Positions 17,719-29,664 of a DNA stretch of 64,000 bases are shown here, in pieces (positions within the stretch are counted from its first letter, which is position 1; each line of letters starts with the position of its first letter). The stretch spans positions 1,426,001 to 1,490,000 of the forward strand of contig NW_026963296.1 of NCBI RefSeq assembly GCF_036588685.1, written 5' to 3'. Origin of the DNA: Mytilus trossulus. Taxonomy: Eukaryota > Mollusca > Bivalvia > Mytilida > Mytilidae. Position numbers and translations under genes: made by a program. Under the pieces are notes generated by a model, which saw only the letters and a list, made by a program, of their open reading frames with translations, made no database searches and was not told the origin of the DNA.

Positions 17719-17938
17719 AGGAAGGAGATCGGAATGGTGAAAGAACGTTCACAGCCACACCTGTCATTCCTACAAGTCATTAACATTTAATAACATTGAA
17801 TTATAATTTTAATATTTGGAAATTCGCAATAACGTGTTATGTATATCAAGACATGGATAAAAATGAAAATTCTGTGGATAGGAACATTACTGCAATTGCC
17901 TTCAAAATTCCGAGAATGGTCAATAAAAAGAATATGAC

Positions 17939-17947
17939 AGGGAGGAG
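17939..17947 (+). promoter_or_regulatory. Polypurine tract
   Basis: AGGGAGGAG lies directly against the 3' LTR and is the expected primer for plus-strand DNA synthesis. Confidence 0.88.
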
Positions 17948-18160
17948 TGTAGTGAATCTCAGAGGTGCTCCTACTCTCAGGAGAAATATATATACTTAGC
18001 CGGAAGTGAGATCTTGCAATTCGGGGCTTCCTGTTCTAACCCATGGTCTATGTCTGAGGTGTGTTACACAGCTCCTACAAGAAGTCTGGATATTATAGAA
18101 GCCACGCTAATCTGACAGTTATTGTTGGTAAGTTATTAGCAAGCCCACACAAACACTTCA
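17948..18160 (+). repeat. 3' LTR
   Basis: 213 bp, identical by eye to 7704-7916. It is followed by GCTG, matching the base group before the 5' LTR. From 18161 to 19160 there is AT-rich sequence with no gene that I can support. Confidence 0.96.
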
Positions 18161-19160
18161 GCTGTTTATTTAAGTTTTAAGAATGGACAGAGATAGATTC
18201 TACTTCTTCTTCTACTTATAAACAGATAAATTGAATTGGGTGACTTGTCGATTAACTAGACGAAACCTGGGAACGAAACATAGAAATGAAAGTCTAGAGA
18301 AGGTCAACGACAACGCAACGAAAGTTCGAAATGTCGGAAGTGTTTTGTTTTCATGGATTACGTACATTTATGTACCTTAAAAAGGCAACGAAAGGTAAAT
18401 ATAATTATGCTCCTTTTTTATATTATAATTGGACAAAAGCAGGAAGATGTGTGTGCAAATTTTTCACAAAAAAACTATTTGACTGTTGATTGTAAACCCG
18501 ACAACGATACTTCTTCTTCTTCTTTCAGTAACTTCCTCCTGTGGTTAGGAGCACATCAATTTCTTGATTTTACACAATGGGCTTATATTACACGGACTTA
18601 TACAGCTAAAATCACTTTGTTATTTCACAGTATAAAACGCAATTGCATATATTAAAAGACGATGGGCTTATTTTACACGGACGATATTAAAAGTTATTCA
18701 CTTTGATACTTCGTTAAAAATAGTCTAAAATCTAAAATGACACTGATTCACTTAATGATATTAGTAAAACCGTGGTCTGACACTATTAAATATGTCTCTA
18801 TATTCTAGAAGGCATCAGCTACCACTTTGATACGGCAATTGTCTGTATATTCCGTATATTATTGATAATATCAACTTATTCCCAAGTACATATATATCAC
18901 AACTGTCCTCCATGTACTTCTCACTTCTAACTGTTCTTTATGTTCACTATTTTATGCTCTGAAAAGGATCGAAAGAAAGCTCAATTCCATGTTATTGTTA
19001 ATGGATGTATATATTATGATAGAGCATTAATCTGACTTAACCTCTGTTGATGTAATTTATCACACAGATTCCTAGAAATTGTTTCAACCATATTTAAAAA
19101 AATGTTGTCGTTTGGAAGTATAGAACCCGCTAGTTTTCTGCAGTCAACAATTAATTGGCT

Positions 19161-22100
19161 TCATGTTTCCCTATTTTGAAAAGTTGTTTTCCACTGATCA
19201 ATCCCAATTTTATTTATAACAGTCTGTTTTAGTGGGGCATAAAAAGTTCTACGGACCCCTTCCAGAGATGGACATCTAGTTAGGAAATGTATAAGATTTT
19301 CTTCCTGGAGTTTGCAGAGGGGGCAAATTGGGTCTGTACTTCCTATATTAAATTTAGCTTTGGTTGCTTGTAAAAGGTAGGTCCCAGTTAGTATTCTAGC
19401 TTTTGTTATGGCTTTCTTTGTATCCCCTGGAATTTCTGTTGCTGTTTTCCAAACTGGATGTATTTCTCCTATATTGATAATGTCAGTACAGAGCCTAATC
19501 AGGGTTGATTTTTCTTTACTTAAAGACCTAAATTTATTACTCCAAAATGTATTGATAGCATGTCTAACGGATTGTTTCCATTTAATTTTTGTTGGAAGAA
19601 GTATTAGAAGCTCATCAATGCTTGGTAGGCTATATTGAAGCAGGACATTTTCAGTTCTGTGTAGAAAAGTTCCATTGCAGATTTCTAGCCGATACTGACG
19701 CAACAAGATATCCTTAAGATTTTGATTTTCAGACGCTAGGATTGAATGCAGAAGGCTTAATTGTCTTTTGTGAAGCTCAGCCTCTATAGGGAGGGCACCC
19801 AGTAGTGAAAATACTGCAGCAGAAGCTGTTCTTGTTGGAAGAGCCTGAATATTTTTTAAGAAGGATAAATGGAAGTCACTCAAGTCGTTGATTTGGCTGT
19901 TCGTAAGAGGCAAAACTTCTAGGCTGTAGAGCAGACGGGGTAATATGTAGATTCTATAAATGTTATAGGAAATCCTTGGATTCAAGCCATTTGTACCATG
20001 TACACCTGTTGACATAAGTGAATAGGTTGTTCTTCGAGCTAAACTAATGCGGTCTTTCACATTTATTATATTTTCGTTTTTTGATGATCTTATAATACCT
20101 AGATGTGAGGCCTTATCTGACTCTGCAACAGACTTATCCCCAAGAGACCAGGAGCATATGGATGATTTTCTAGAATTTGTGGAGTTTTCATTTTGTTTAA
20201 TGAGAACACTCTTTTCAGGGTGGATATTATATTGATGTTCTTTCGAATATGAGTCTACTACATTGAGCATGATTTGCATTTCTTCATCCGAGTTAGATAA
20301 GAGTAGGATATCATCTGCGCAAGTAGGAAATCCTGCATAGTTTGTGCCTAGGTATAAACCAATATTTGAATCTTATAACTGTCTTAAAAGGTCTTCAATA
20401 TAAATTTTATAGAGATGCGTGGACAGGATACCACCTTGACGGACTCCCTGTTGAACTGGAAAGCTGTTGCTATGTTGGCCTTTCCAGTTAACCCTTGAAG
20501 TAAGGTCATTGTACATTTCGTATATAGTTTCCCAAATCTCAGGAGGAATGTCTTTTTGGAACAGTTTATCAAGAAGGATGCTGTGGTTGACTACGTCGAA
20601 AGCTTTTTGAGTATCCAATGCTGTCAAAAAGAGAATTTCCTTCATCCTTTTTGCATTCATATGTGCCTAAGATATCAGCAGAGCAGCCATGGTGGGGGAG
20701 AGACCGGAGGTAAAACCAAATTGTTGAGAAGATACATTCGAGATTGGATCTATAATTTTTTCCAGAAGTGCATGTTCAAATAATTTTCCAAGAACAGATG
20801 AAACCGTTATACCACGATAGCTATCCATAATTTTGCCGTCTTTTCCTTTTTTACAAACTGGTGTTATTATGCCAGATTTAAAATGTTCTGGGGTTTTTCT
20901 GTCAGCTAATATTTGATTAAAAAGATTCTGTATATATGGGATGATTACTTTATCAGCCAATTTTAAATGCTCTGCAAAAAGGCCATATTCATCTCCAGCT
21001 TTTCCTGAATTAAGATTTTTAATAGATTGAATTATTTCTTCCTCTGTAAAATTAATTTTAGTTTCTATATTATTTTCTGAGAGTTCCTTAATTATGTTAC
21101 AACGGAGCTGGCACATACGAAGATATTCCTCATTGAAATTTGTATCATCTTTTGGCGTGGCTAGATTTTTATAGTACTTGGCCAGGACTTCTCTTTGTTC
21201 ATCTGGGCAAGTAATGTCTTTTTCTTCATGACGAATGACTTGGGTTATAGAGGTTTTATTATTGCCTAGATTCCTTTTTATGAGTTGGAAAAAGGTTTTT
21301 GATGAGGGTTTCTGTTCTAATTGACTAAAAAAGTTTTCCCTTTCCATAGCTCTTTCCTTCCGGATCATTTTCCTGGCATTATATTTAGCTTCCTTAAGTT
21401 GTTTAAAGGAGTCATCTAAGCCTCTTTTTCGACCACCAATATCCCATATCCTGTGTTTTTCTTTACTGATGTTTAGCAAAATTTTGGTTTCGGCCGAGAC
21501 CTTCAGTTTGGGGCCATTTAGTTTAATGATCCTTGACGGAATAGCACATTTTTCTGCTTTTTTTAAACAGTATATTAAATTTCCAACCAGTTCAGTAGAG
21601 GTTAAATTTGAAGATTGGTTTTCTTGAAGTGTTTCTTTTAATTTTCCTTGGTACTTATTTAAATCCGCCCTATCCCATTCAATTTTAAACTTTTCCCCTG
21701 AATTAGAACTTTTTTTAATGTTGTTAGGTTGTATTTTAGCTGCCAGGACGCAGAAGACTGGAACATGAGTTGATAGATTGTTTCCACAAGTGTTTTCTAT
21801 TAAGATTTTATCTACTATATCCAAATCCTGAGTCAGTATATAGTCAATTTGAGACGAAGATAACCCATTGTGATGGAAAAAAGTATCGTTATCCAAATGA
21901 TTGCCTTTATTTATCCATTTGCCTTGAGTTTTGAATGCTCTTAAAAGCTTATCATGGGGGTTTTTCCTTGATGTTTTGAGAGTTCCGTTCAGGTCGCCAC
22001 AGAGGATATGAGTAAGATCAGAATATTTTTCGGTTATATGTGACACTATGTCTAGATGTTCTCTATAGCCTAGTTGTGAATTTTGTGCCAGGGTTGGCAT

Positions 22101-22439
22101 GTATGTATTTATGAGACATACTGTATGGTTTTCTAACTCTATCTTTATAGCCATTACTCTTGAATTACCATCTGGAAGTTTATGAATAAATTTATTAAGA
22201 GAAGAAGGCCACATGATTGCTGTACCTGCTTGTCCTCTGCGTGCTTTAAAATTAGGAATTGGATCATTGTCGTCATGGGAGCGTGAAAAAATGGTGTGTA
22301 GAGGAAAATGCTTTTCGAAGAAATTTGTTTCATATCCCCAAAGCCAGTGTTCTTGTAAACATATAATAAGATTATGGTCTTTAGCAAGGTCTTGGAGATA
22401 GTTAAAATTTGATTTTATCCCTTCAATGTTGAGAGTCAT
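19161..22439 (-). pseudogene. Non-LTR retrotransposon ORF2 (endonuclease-reverse transcriptase) with two in-frame stops
   Basis: One reading frame of 1,093 codons runs from ATG 22439-22437 to the stop at 19163-19161. It is interrupted by TAG (20669-20667) and TAA (20375-20373), with no frameshift. The N-terminus is an APE-type endonuclease (TLNIEG, LQEHW, GDLNGTL, SQIDYIL and a THVPV motif). The reverse transcriptase follows: YRGITVSSVLGKLFE, then ALDTQKAFD (motif A), QGVRQGGILS (motif B) and CADDILLLS (motif C). Near the end is a CCHC knuckle (CX2CX8HX4C). The first stop lies just before motif A and the second between motifs B and C, so no full enzyme can be made without readthrough. Architecture and knuckle fit the Jockey/CR1/I-like group, but the clade is unresolved. 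Otherwise it is full length and young-looking. No clear poly(A) tail is visible on its 3' side (below 19160). Confidence 0.92.
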
Positions 22440-22441
22440 TA
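22436..22441 (-). promoter_or_regulatory. UAAUGA stop-start overlap coupling LINE ORF1 and ORF2
   Basis: On the minus strand TAATGA combines the ORF1 stop (TAA, 22441-22439) with the ORF2 start (ATG, 22439-22437). The same hexamer is known to support coupled termination-reinitiation in the SART1 non-LTR retrotransposon. Here the coupling is inferred from sequence. Confidence 0.75.
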
Positions 22442-22813
22442 TTCTAAGTCCCGGGTGCCTGTCCACTGGAGCTGGTTTATATTTGGTGGTTTCTTCGATG
22501 GAGGAAGATATAAAAAATGATGTGTAGGATCGGTGTGAGCGACATCTTTCTCAGGAGACATAGCTTGTATTGAATCATTATGCAGATCTAATTCATTGAC
22601 TGATTTTTGAATTACATTTGTTGTTATAGGATGACTGGTTGATGTTTTGATTTGGTGGTCATTTTGGATATTGGATATTGTTCTCTCAGTTGATGATTGA
22701 GTATGATGGTTAATTTGGGCCTCAGTCAGTTTAGCTTGGACTTCCCATGCTGACTGAGGAACGATATTGTAATGTATATATATCCGATGGTAATCAGTAA
22801 TTGCATTTATTAA
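22439..22813 (-). pseudogene. C-terminal part of LINE ORF1
   Basis: An open stretch of 124 residues ends at TAA 22441-22439. It is rich in Gln, Asn, Thr and Ser, with no recognised domain in the part seen. Upstream the frame is closed by TGA (22816-22814). A protein-like stretch ending EFTNMVIWDVFKN...ETDD continues in another frame (about 22815-22900), consistent with a one-base deletion within ORF1. The 5' end of the LINE and any RNA-recognition motif of ORF1 are not identified. It may be 5'-truncated near the G-run at about 22940. Confidence 0.55.
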
Positions 22814-23654
22814 TCATCTGTTTCATTATCTATCATAAGGTTATTTTTAAATACATCCCAAATAACCATATTTGTAAACTCTGTAGAGATTAATAGTTAA
22901 ATCAGAGTATATATGTCTCTGGTTAAATTTTAAAAAAAGGGGGGGGGGGCATCAATACTGAATGAATGGATAGATGTCAGTGAGGTTCTATTAATACTCC
23001 CATTCTTTTCATATAATTTAGATTTATAAAATGTATGCCGGCTTTTCATACATTGCATAGCCAAAGATAATAATGTTAATGAAATTTTTTTCCCAAATTT
23101 TAATTATGATCAAACTGAGACTACATTTTGTACAATAACACTGTTACACCACAGCTCGGGTGGATTTTGCTTTGTCCACCCGCCCACCATGGGAGTGGGC
23201 ACCCAGTGGGCAAAATTTCTAGCTTGTCCACTCTACCCACCCATAGGAGTGGGCATGCCATTTCTTTTGTTTAATCAAAAGACTGTTTCAGGGTTTATCT
23301 AAGTCAGCTATACCGTGTGATGCGTTTTCAGATTCATCACTTGACAACTTCCTGTTTACTGAACACTTGCATATTTTTACACTATTAATATTATCCACTT
23401 GAGGCGGGGGTATCATCAGTGAGCAGTACATGTAGCTCACAGTTTCACTTGTTTAATTTGAAAATTAGTTATAAAGGCTGTATATTTAGTTACTGCACAT
23501 ACATGTGCATAGTTTAAAAAATTCCATAATGCCTACCAAAAACAACAAATATATGTTACTCTTAAAGAAAATTTTAGAAACAAAGAGTAGACAACTCATG
23601 AAATTATCTGGCATAACAACATGCATGTTATTTTCACTAATAACTTATTTAATT

Positions 23655-23945
23655 TAAAAAAGAACATGTGGTATGATTGCCAATGAGACAACTGTCCATA
23701 AGAGACCAAAAAATTAGATGACAGAAATTAACAACTATACTACTATATGACTATAGGGCACCATACAGCCTTCAACAACGAGAAAATCCCATACTGCATA
23801 GTCAGCTATAAAAAGTCCCTAAATGACAATGTAAAACAATTCAAAAGAGAAAACTTAGGGTCTTATTTATGTACAAAAAATGAACAAAAAACCAATATGA
23901 AACACATAAAAAAACGACAACCACTGAATTACAGGCTCCTGAATT
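23655..23945 (+). repeat. Dispersed mussel repeat (GTGGTATGATTGCCAATGAGACAAC family)
   Basis: Starts at GAACATGTGGTATGATTGCC and runs to CTGAATTACAGGCTCCTGAA. Other copies are at 36.41-36.65 kb, 37.60-37.87 kb and 45.11-45.25 kb. The small ORF at 23747-23947 is a by-product of it. The stretches 22900-23655 and 23946-24600 hold AT-rich sequence and a short GC-rich block (about 23150-23275, repeated GGAGTGGGCA), with no gene. Confidence 0.7.
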
Positions 23946-24599
23946 AAGTTATCCCCTTGACCGCATGTACATTTGTACTGTTAACTGATGAAAAAGATTG
24001 GCATTAATTTATTTAGTCAGACTGAGAGATCAAATTTAACCACTTTGATACACCATTGAATTCATACAACAGGCATATGGATTTAATAAGATGGATTAGA
24101 ACATTCAAATGATTTAATACTTTTATATATAAATATAGTATATAACTAGTATTATTTTTTTTCAGGGCAAGTCTAGATCTTTTGGTCTTCTTTTTAATAA
24201 TCAAAATAAGTCAATTTTGCCATACATGTGTACAACATGTATAAAAATATTTAAGGCAATTTGTCAGATATTTTAATTTCATTTCATTTTACATTATTTC
24301 TTTTAGCATTTTCTATGGAAGTACATGTACTCCAAGAAGAAGAAGAAGCTAAGCAACAGAATGCAATTTTCTGAGGCATTGATTTACATGTATGTGCATA
24401 TAAAGAGCAGCCGGCAATTATTTCATGACGAGAGGTATGTACATGTAATAAAAAAGGATAACTTTGTTTGAATATTTTGTTTTTGTCAGACTATCTACAT
24501 GTTACACATTTTGATTTTCGTGTAAGCAGTGAAAAAATATTTTTTTCTACTGGACCATTTTATCAAAAATAGCATTGGAAGCTCTATATACACTACATT

Positions 24600-25450
24600 G
24601 CTTGTTCTTTTTATAAGACCACACACAATTTTTGGGGATTGTATAATGGAAAGGTGTCTGCTGCGTCCGAAGACACATTGGTTTCCAAAAATTTAAAAAA
24701 GGTTTAAGTGCATTAATCTTTATGAATTTTGTTTAGAAGGTCCAATACCTCCAAAAAAGGTTGGGATGATTTTGTGGATGATGGTCGGAAGTCCCAACCG
24801 TTTAGGAATTAGGGGCCCAAAATGGGCAAAAAAGAAGCATTTTCATAGTTTCAGAATAATAACTTGTTTATAAGTATTTCAAGTGCTCTGAAATTGTACC
24901 ACAATGTTTAAAACCACAAATGAAAGGTTATGATTCAGTTTAGGGGTTATAATGGGGCCAAAGTTTAGGAAAAAGGGGTAAACAACAAGCATTTTTCTAG
25001 TTTCCAGTCAATAACTTGTGTGTAATTGTATAGATCTCCCTGAAATTGTACCACAATGTTCCATATATAAACAAGGAGAACTGAAGGCTGGGATAGAGTT
25101 TTAGGTTAGTTGCCCAAAATATGTAGGAATTAGGGGCAAAAAGGGGCCAAAAAGAAGCATGTTTCTAGTTTCCAGACAATAACTTGTGTTTAAGTGACTC
25201 ATAGGCAGATTTAGAGGGGAAGCCCATGTGGCCCTGGCCCCCCTTTTCTGGTAAAATTTTGGATGATTATATAGGGAATTACTGAAGCATGTCCGGATCG
25301 GCTCCCTTCTAAGGCAGTCAGTGGGCCCCCCACTTATGGATAATTTCTGGATCCGCCACCGAGTGTATGATTGGATCTCTCTGAAATTGTACTACAAGGT
25401 TCCATACTACAAAAGAAAGGTTTGGATTGAGTTTTAGGGTTATTGCTCCG
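24600..25450 (+). repeat. Tandem repeat of ~150-180 bp, third unit split by a MITE
   Basis: Three diverged units share GGGGCCAAAAAGAAGCAT, then TCTAGTTTCCAG.CAATAACTTG, CTGAAATTGTACCACAA and a GGTTGGGATTGAGTT block, at about 24825, 24970 and 25130. A related copy is at 46.48-47.06 kb. The third unit is interrupted at about 25197 and resumes at about 25367. From 25450 to 26400 there is no supportable gene. Confidence 0.75.
25197..25367. mobile_element. Short GGATCC-type MITE inside the tandem repeat
   Basis: About 170 bp between AAGTG and GTGTATG of an otherwise continuous repeat unit. Its right end, CTGGATCCGCCACCGAG, and left end, GGCAGATTTAGAGGGG, are diverged inverted ends of the GGCGGATCC family also seen at about 34.53, 40.03 and 53.02 kb. 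Confidence 0.6.
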
Positions 25451-26412
25451 AGGGGGATTTCAATCAGTTGAGGGGGATAGTTCGTTTCATGCAATAATGT
25501 TCAGCAAAGTAAGATCTACAAGGGTCAACATAACCAAAATGTTCAATGGACCCCTTAAGGAGTTGTTGCCCTTTATAGTCATTTTTTAACAACTTTCTTG
25601 TAAATTTTGCAATCTTTTCTTCTTTTGTGTTTTGAGCAAGAACTAAAGAATATAAAGAGAAACTTAACAGCTAGGCTTAACAAGCACTACAAGATCAATA
25701 AAATATGTTTACAGAGTTTTGCCTCTTGGAAATAGATATTGTAAGGAAAATTGCATCTCACGCATGTCTACTTTTCTTGTAGATTATTTTCATGATTTTT
25801 ATAATTTATGAAAAATGTTAAAAAAAGAACATACTTATTTGTTGTGGTTATTGCTTTTTGACAGCAAATTTTATATATATCCATCAATTGGTGAGGTACA
25901 TTGAAACACTGTTCTTTTATTAAATGCATGAAGTATACAGATGGTAACACAAATGACAACATGTTATGTTCATGAGTTTAATATTTATAGATACACATGA
26001 TAAATGTTGTATTTCAACAATTTTGCCTATGAAACAGCAAATCAAGATTTAATAAACCGAAGTTAATGCCCAAATGGATTTTTTTAAACTTAGGCAGAAG
26101 AATAGTTTATTATCATGATTATATATATACATGATATATATGAGAAAGTTCATGCTATTACATATATTTGTTGTTTGTTTATAAATTGTTTCCATTTTTT
26201 GTTTCCTCTAGTAAAACTTAAAAGTATTAATTAGTTCATACTACATGTACATCTAGTTTTTGTCTGGACTTTTGGATTAACTTTAAATTTAGAATTTTAG
26301 CTTGTTACCAAATGAAAGGAAAGTGCAGTATTAAAATCACTGAGGTACATGTTACAACGTACATGTAGGTGCAAATCTAGATGTCCTGTAGAAAAAACCT
26401 GGTATCAAAGTC

Positions 26413-26563
26413 GGTCTTCACGCCGAGTGGCAGCCCTGGCAGCCCAGGCTGGTAAAATTGCTCTCGGGCCTGTAAAAATCAGACCTACAGGCCAACAGAA
26501 TCTAACTAAAAAATTTCAAAAATTGAGCTCTGGGCCTGTAAATTTAGCAGTTCAGCGTGAAGA
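26413..26563. repeat. Short inverted-repeat element, ends GTCTTCACGC
   Basis: GTCTTCACGC at 26413-26422 and its complement GCGTGAAGAC at 26554-26563 bound a GC-richer 150-bp segment. It interrupts the ORF at 26349-26690, which I do not accept as a gene. From 26564 to 27680 there is AT-rich sequence with no gene. Confidence 0.4.
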
Positions 26564-27689
26564 CTGTCAAGTTGAAAGTAAGTTCATATGTAGAATTGTA
26601 TTTGATTTAAACAATTTAATGTTATGTATTCAAAACTTTTTCAAGTGTAATTGTACATGTATGCAGTTGTTTATTTTTCTGTCTTTCTGATGTCAAGTAT
26701 GCATCGAGGAATCCTTACCAGTCTCATCTGCTTCTGCTGCACACCGCATGAGAAATGAGAAGCTCAAATAATTATAGCATTTGCATCACAGACCGTATAC
26801 ACATTATGAATTGTATATTTTACAAGATCAAAAGTTGTTCTCGTCTTCAATATACATTAAATATTTGCCACTGTACATTAAAATAAATAAGAAAAATAAA
26901 TTTAATAATATTCTTTTAACCGTAGAATGTTTTTAAAGAACTAGAATATTGATATAAGGAGATGGGGTATGATCCTCAATGTGAGAACTATCAATTAAAA
27001 AACTAAAGAACAAAGATAAAACATTTACTGGTCACTCGACTCACTGTTAGGCAATGAACAATAATCAAAATCCATACCATAAAGTAACCTTCAACTTGTT
27101 TAAGAATGCAAAATATGAACCATTTGAAAATTAAAACTACATATTGTATGACAGACATTGGTTAATATGTTTATGGAATGATTGTAAGGTGTTTATATAT
27201 GTCTTGCATGTACAATTCTTGCCAGATTTTTATAAAACTTATACTTTACTTTAATATCAGCAATATCTTGGTCAAGTTCATATCACTACTTTTGACAGAT
27301 TGACTATTTTCAAAAGAGTTATGCCCCTTGAAAATTTTGAATAAAGGAAAATGGCCTTGTAAGCGCTCTCATTGGTTCATTTTTTATAAAACACATAGTA
27401 TACTGTAATACTGTCCTTGAAAGTCTGTTTAAAATATTTCATATACAAGAAAAAGAACCTTTTTTCAAAGCACACCTTTTTATTTTTAATTTTATTGAAT
27501 TCAAGTGCCTTTTTTAATTATTGCTCCTTGATAGATGCAATATGTGCAACTCAGTGGACATTGAAACTCTATTCTGTTATTTTTATTTTCAGGAACTGAA
27601 AAGTAAAGAAACAGAACCAAAGAACATTCATTTTAAATTAATACAATATTGAACTCAAAAGTCAATCTAGTTGTCTTTCTTAATTATAG

Positions 27690-28330
27690 ATATAAGAAGA
27701 TGTGGTATTAGTGCCAATGAAACAACTCTCCATCCAGGTCATAATTTGTAAAAGTAAACCATTACAGGTCAAAGTACGGTTTTCAAAACAGAGTTCACAT
27801 GAAACAGCAAGCCCTAAAGGGCCACAAAAGTGGCTGCATACACTAGCACCTGTAATAGCTACATGTAGCAGTGTAGACAATTACATATCAATGTGTATGG
27901 TGATATATATAGCAATAGAAATATCACATCCATCAGAGGGAAATAGAATATAGACAAAAGAAATACCTCATACATCAGATTAGAATAGATTATCAACAAT
28001 AGAAATGGTATATGTCACAGAGACAAACATATGAAAATAGAATATAGACACTTAAAATTTGGTATGTCATAGAGATGAAAATAGAATATAGACAATAGAA
28101 TTAGGGTATGTCAAAGAGGCAAACATAGAATGGGGTATGTCAAAGACACAAAACTATGAAAATAGAATATAGACAATAGAAATGGGATATGTCAAAGAGA
28201 TAAACATATGAAAATAGAACATAGACAATAGAAATGGGGTATGACTAAGAGACAAAAATATGAAAATAGGACATAGACAATAAAAATGGGGTATGCCTAA
28301 GAGACAAAAATATGAAAATAGAGGCATAAC
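27690..28330 (+). repeat. Dispersed repeat followed by a ~57-bp minisatellite
   Basis: 27690-27850 is a mussel dispersed repeat (AAGATGTGGTATTAGTGCC). From about 27900 to 28330 a unit of about 57 bp recurs six to seven times with decay (AATAGAATATAGACAATAGAAATGG, then GTATGTCAAAGAGACAAACA). No gene. Confidence 0.8.
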
Positions 28331-28684
28331 AACTTAATAAAAAAAAGTTTTACTAGATATAGAATACAAATTATGGAGCACTGACTGATAATTATTTTTC
28401 TGCATAAAGGAATGCTAATGTATACAGTTGCTTTTTATTTGTTAGAGCTTTTGATTTTGCCATGTATTTCCTGTGGAATCAAGTATTTGGGGTTATTAAA
28501 ATCGTCATATTGAAGTATTTACACTCAAAATGAGTTCCAGACAGAAGAAAAAAGATGATGAAGAAGAAAAACATCAACAACATTCATACCATTAAAAACA
28601 AACCAAACAAAAATACATATACAGTACATGAAAAAATAAATGCATTTTAAAAATTAAAAAAAAAAACATAAAAAAAATATATAT

Positions 28685-29035
28685 TTAGGACCAATATAAA
28701 AACATATGAAAACATATGTTTGGGCCGAACATATGAAAACATATGTTTAGGCCAAACATATGAAAACATATGTTTAGGTCTGGGATGAAAACATATGAAA
28801 AACATATGTTTATAAAAAACATGAAAAACATATGTTTTTCATATGATTACATGTATGAAAAACATGTTTTTCATATGATTTTATAAACATATGTTTTTCA
28901 TATGTTTAACATATGTTTTTCATATGATCAAAAACATATGTTTTCATGTCGGGCCTAAACATATGTTTACATATGTTTTCAAACATATGAAAAACATATG
29001 TTAAACATATGAAAACATATGTCGCAATTTTTCCT
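28685..29035. repeat. CATATG palindrome array (right copy)
   Basis: A dense array of AAACATATGTTT-type palindromes with GGCC-containing spacers (TTTGGGCCGAAC, TTTAGGCCAAAC), ending CATATGTCGCAATTTTTCC. It is the inverted counterpart of 6869-7112. From 29036 to 29660 there is AT-rich sequence with no gene. Confidence 0.85.
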
Positions 29036-29664
29036 ATGTACGTAATGAACATTGTTTGGAAAAGTCAACTTTTTTAAAGTAACTTTCTAAATTGTATTTC
29101 AGAAAAACTTTAAAAAATGCATTTATTCAATAATTTTTTTTTTTATTTTTTTTTTATCTAATTTTATCATTTTACACAATATACTTTCCAGTATTCAAAT
29201 AATTGTTTTGTACACTACTTAGTAATGTTTTTCACTGAAAACAAAGCATTGAGGTGTATTTTCCGGAATTTGCCGAGTATTACCGGAATGCCATGTGATA
29301 ACGTTACGGAAAGGCATGTGATAACAATCGAAGCATGTGATAAACTTTTCATATCAGCCCGCTAAGCACCAATTCGAAAAATAAGGAAAATTCTTTAATT
29401 TAAGGCTATTATCATACGGTAAAAATCATATGTTATTTAGTCTAAGTATATGATAATACAAAGTATCAGTACCAATAGGGTATGAAAATTGGTTATATAC
29501 AATTTTGTTTTGGAATATCCTCTATATTTTACGGAAAATGTTGATTATTTTATAATGTACTCGTTAAAACGAATTGCACCCTTGTAGTGATAACATAATT
29601 CCTTACTTCAATATGAAGACCAATATTTCCGTACGATGTTTCTGTTGATGTGTTTTAATAGTTT

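Larger units (their letters stand above)
7704..18160 (+). mobile_element. Complete Ty3/Gypsy-type LTR retrotransposon with a TatD-nuclease third ORF
   Basis: A 10,457-bp element bounded by two 213-bp LTRs (TG...CA ends) that show no difference by eye. A GCTG duplication flanks it (7700-7703 and 18161-18164; AGCTG if one LTR-end base is counted). In order it holds the primer-binding site, a 1.28-kb leader with tandem repeats and hairpins, gag, pol in the -1 frame, an ORF encoding zinc fingers plus a TatD nuclease, a 3' UTR with three 88-bp repeats, and a polypurine tract. All three ORFs are open. Identical LTRs plus open frames indicate a recent insertion, and it may still be active. The RT-RH-IN order with a GPY/F-like integrase tail places it in Ty3/Gypsy; the clade is not determined. 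Confidence 0.96.
19161..22900 (-). mobile_element. Non-LTR retrotransposon (LINE), minus strand
   Basis: Covers the ORF1 remnant and ORF2 described separately. The exact ends are not determined. No target-site duplication was found by eye. It lies about 1 kb downstream of the LTR element, in the opposite orientation. Confidence 0.85.

Noticed and set aside
26349-26690. ORF of 113 codons rich in Arg/Lys
   Set aside because: It spans a short inverted-repeat element (26413-26563). No domain and no sign of exon structure.
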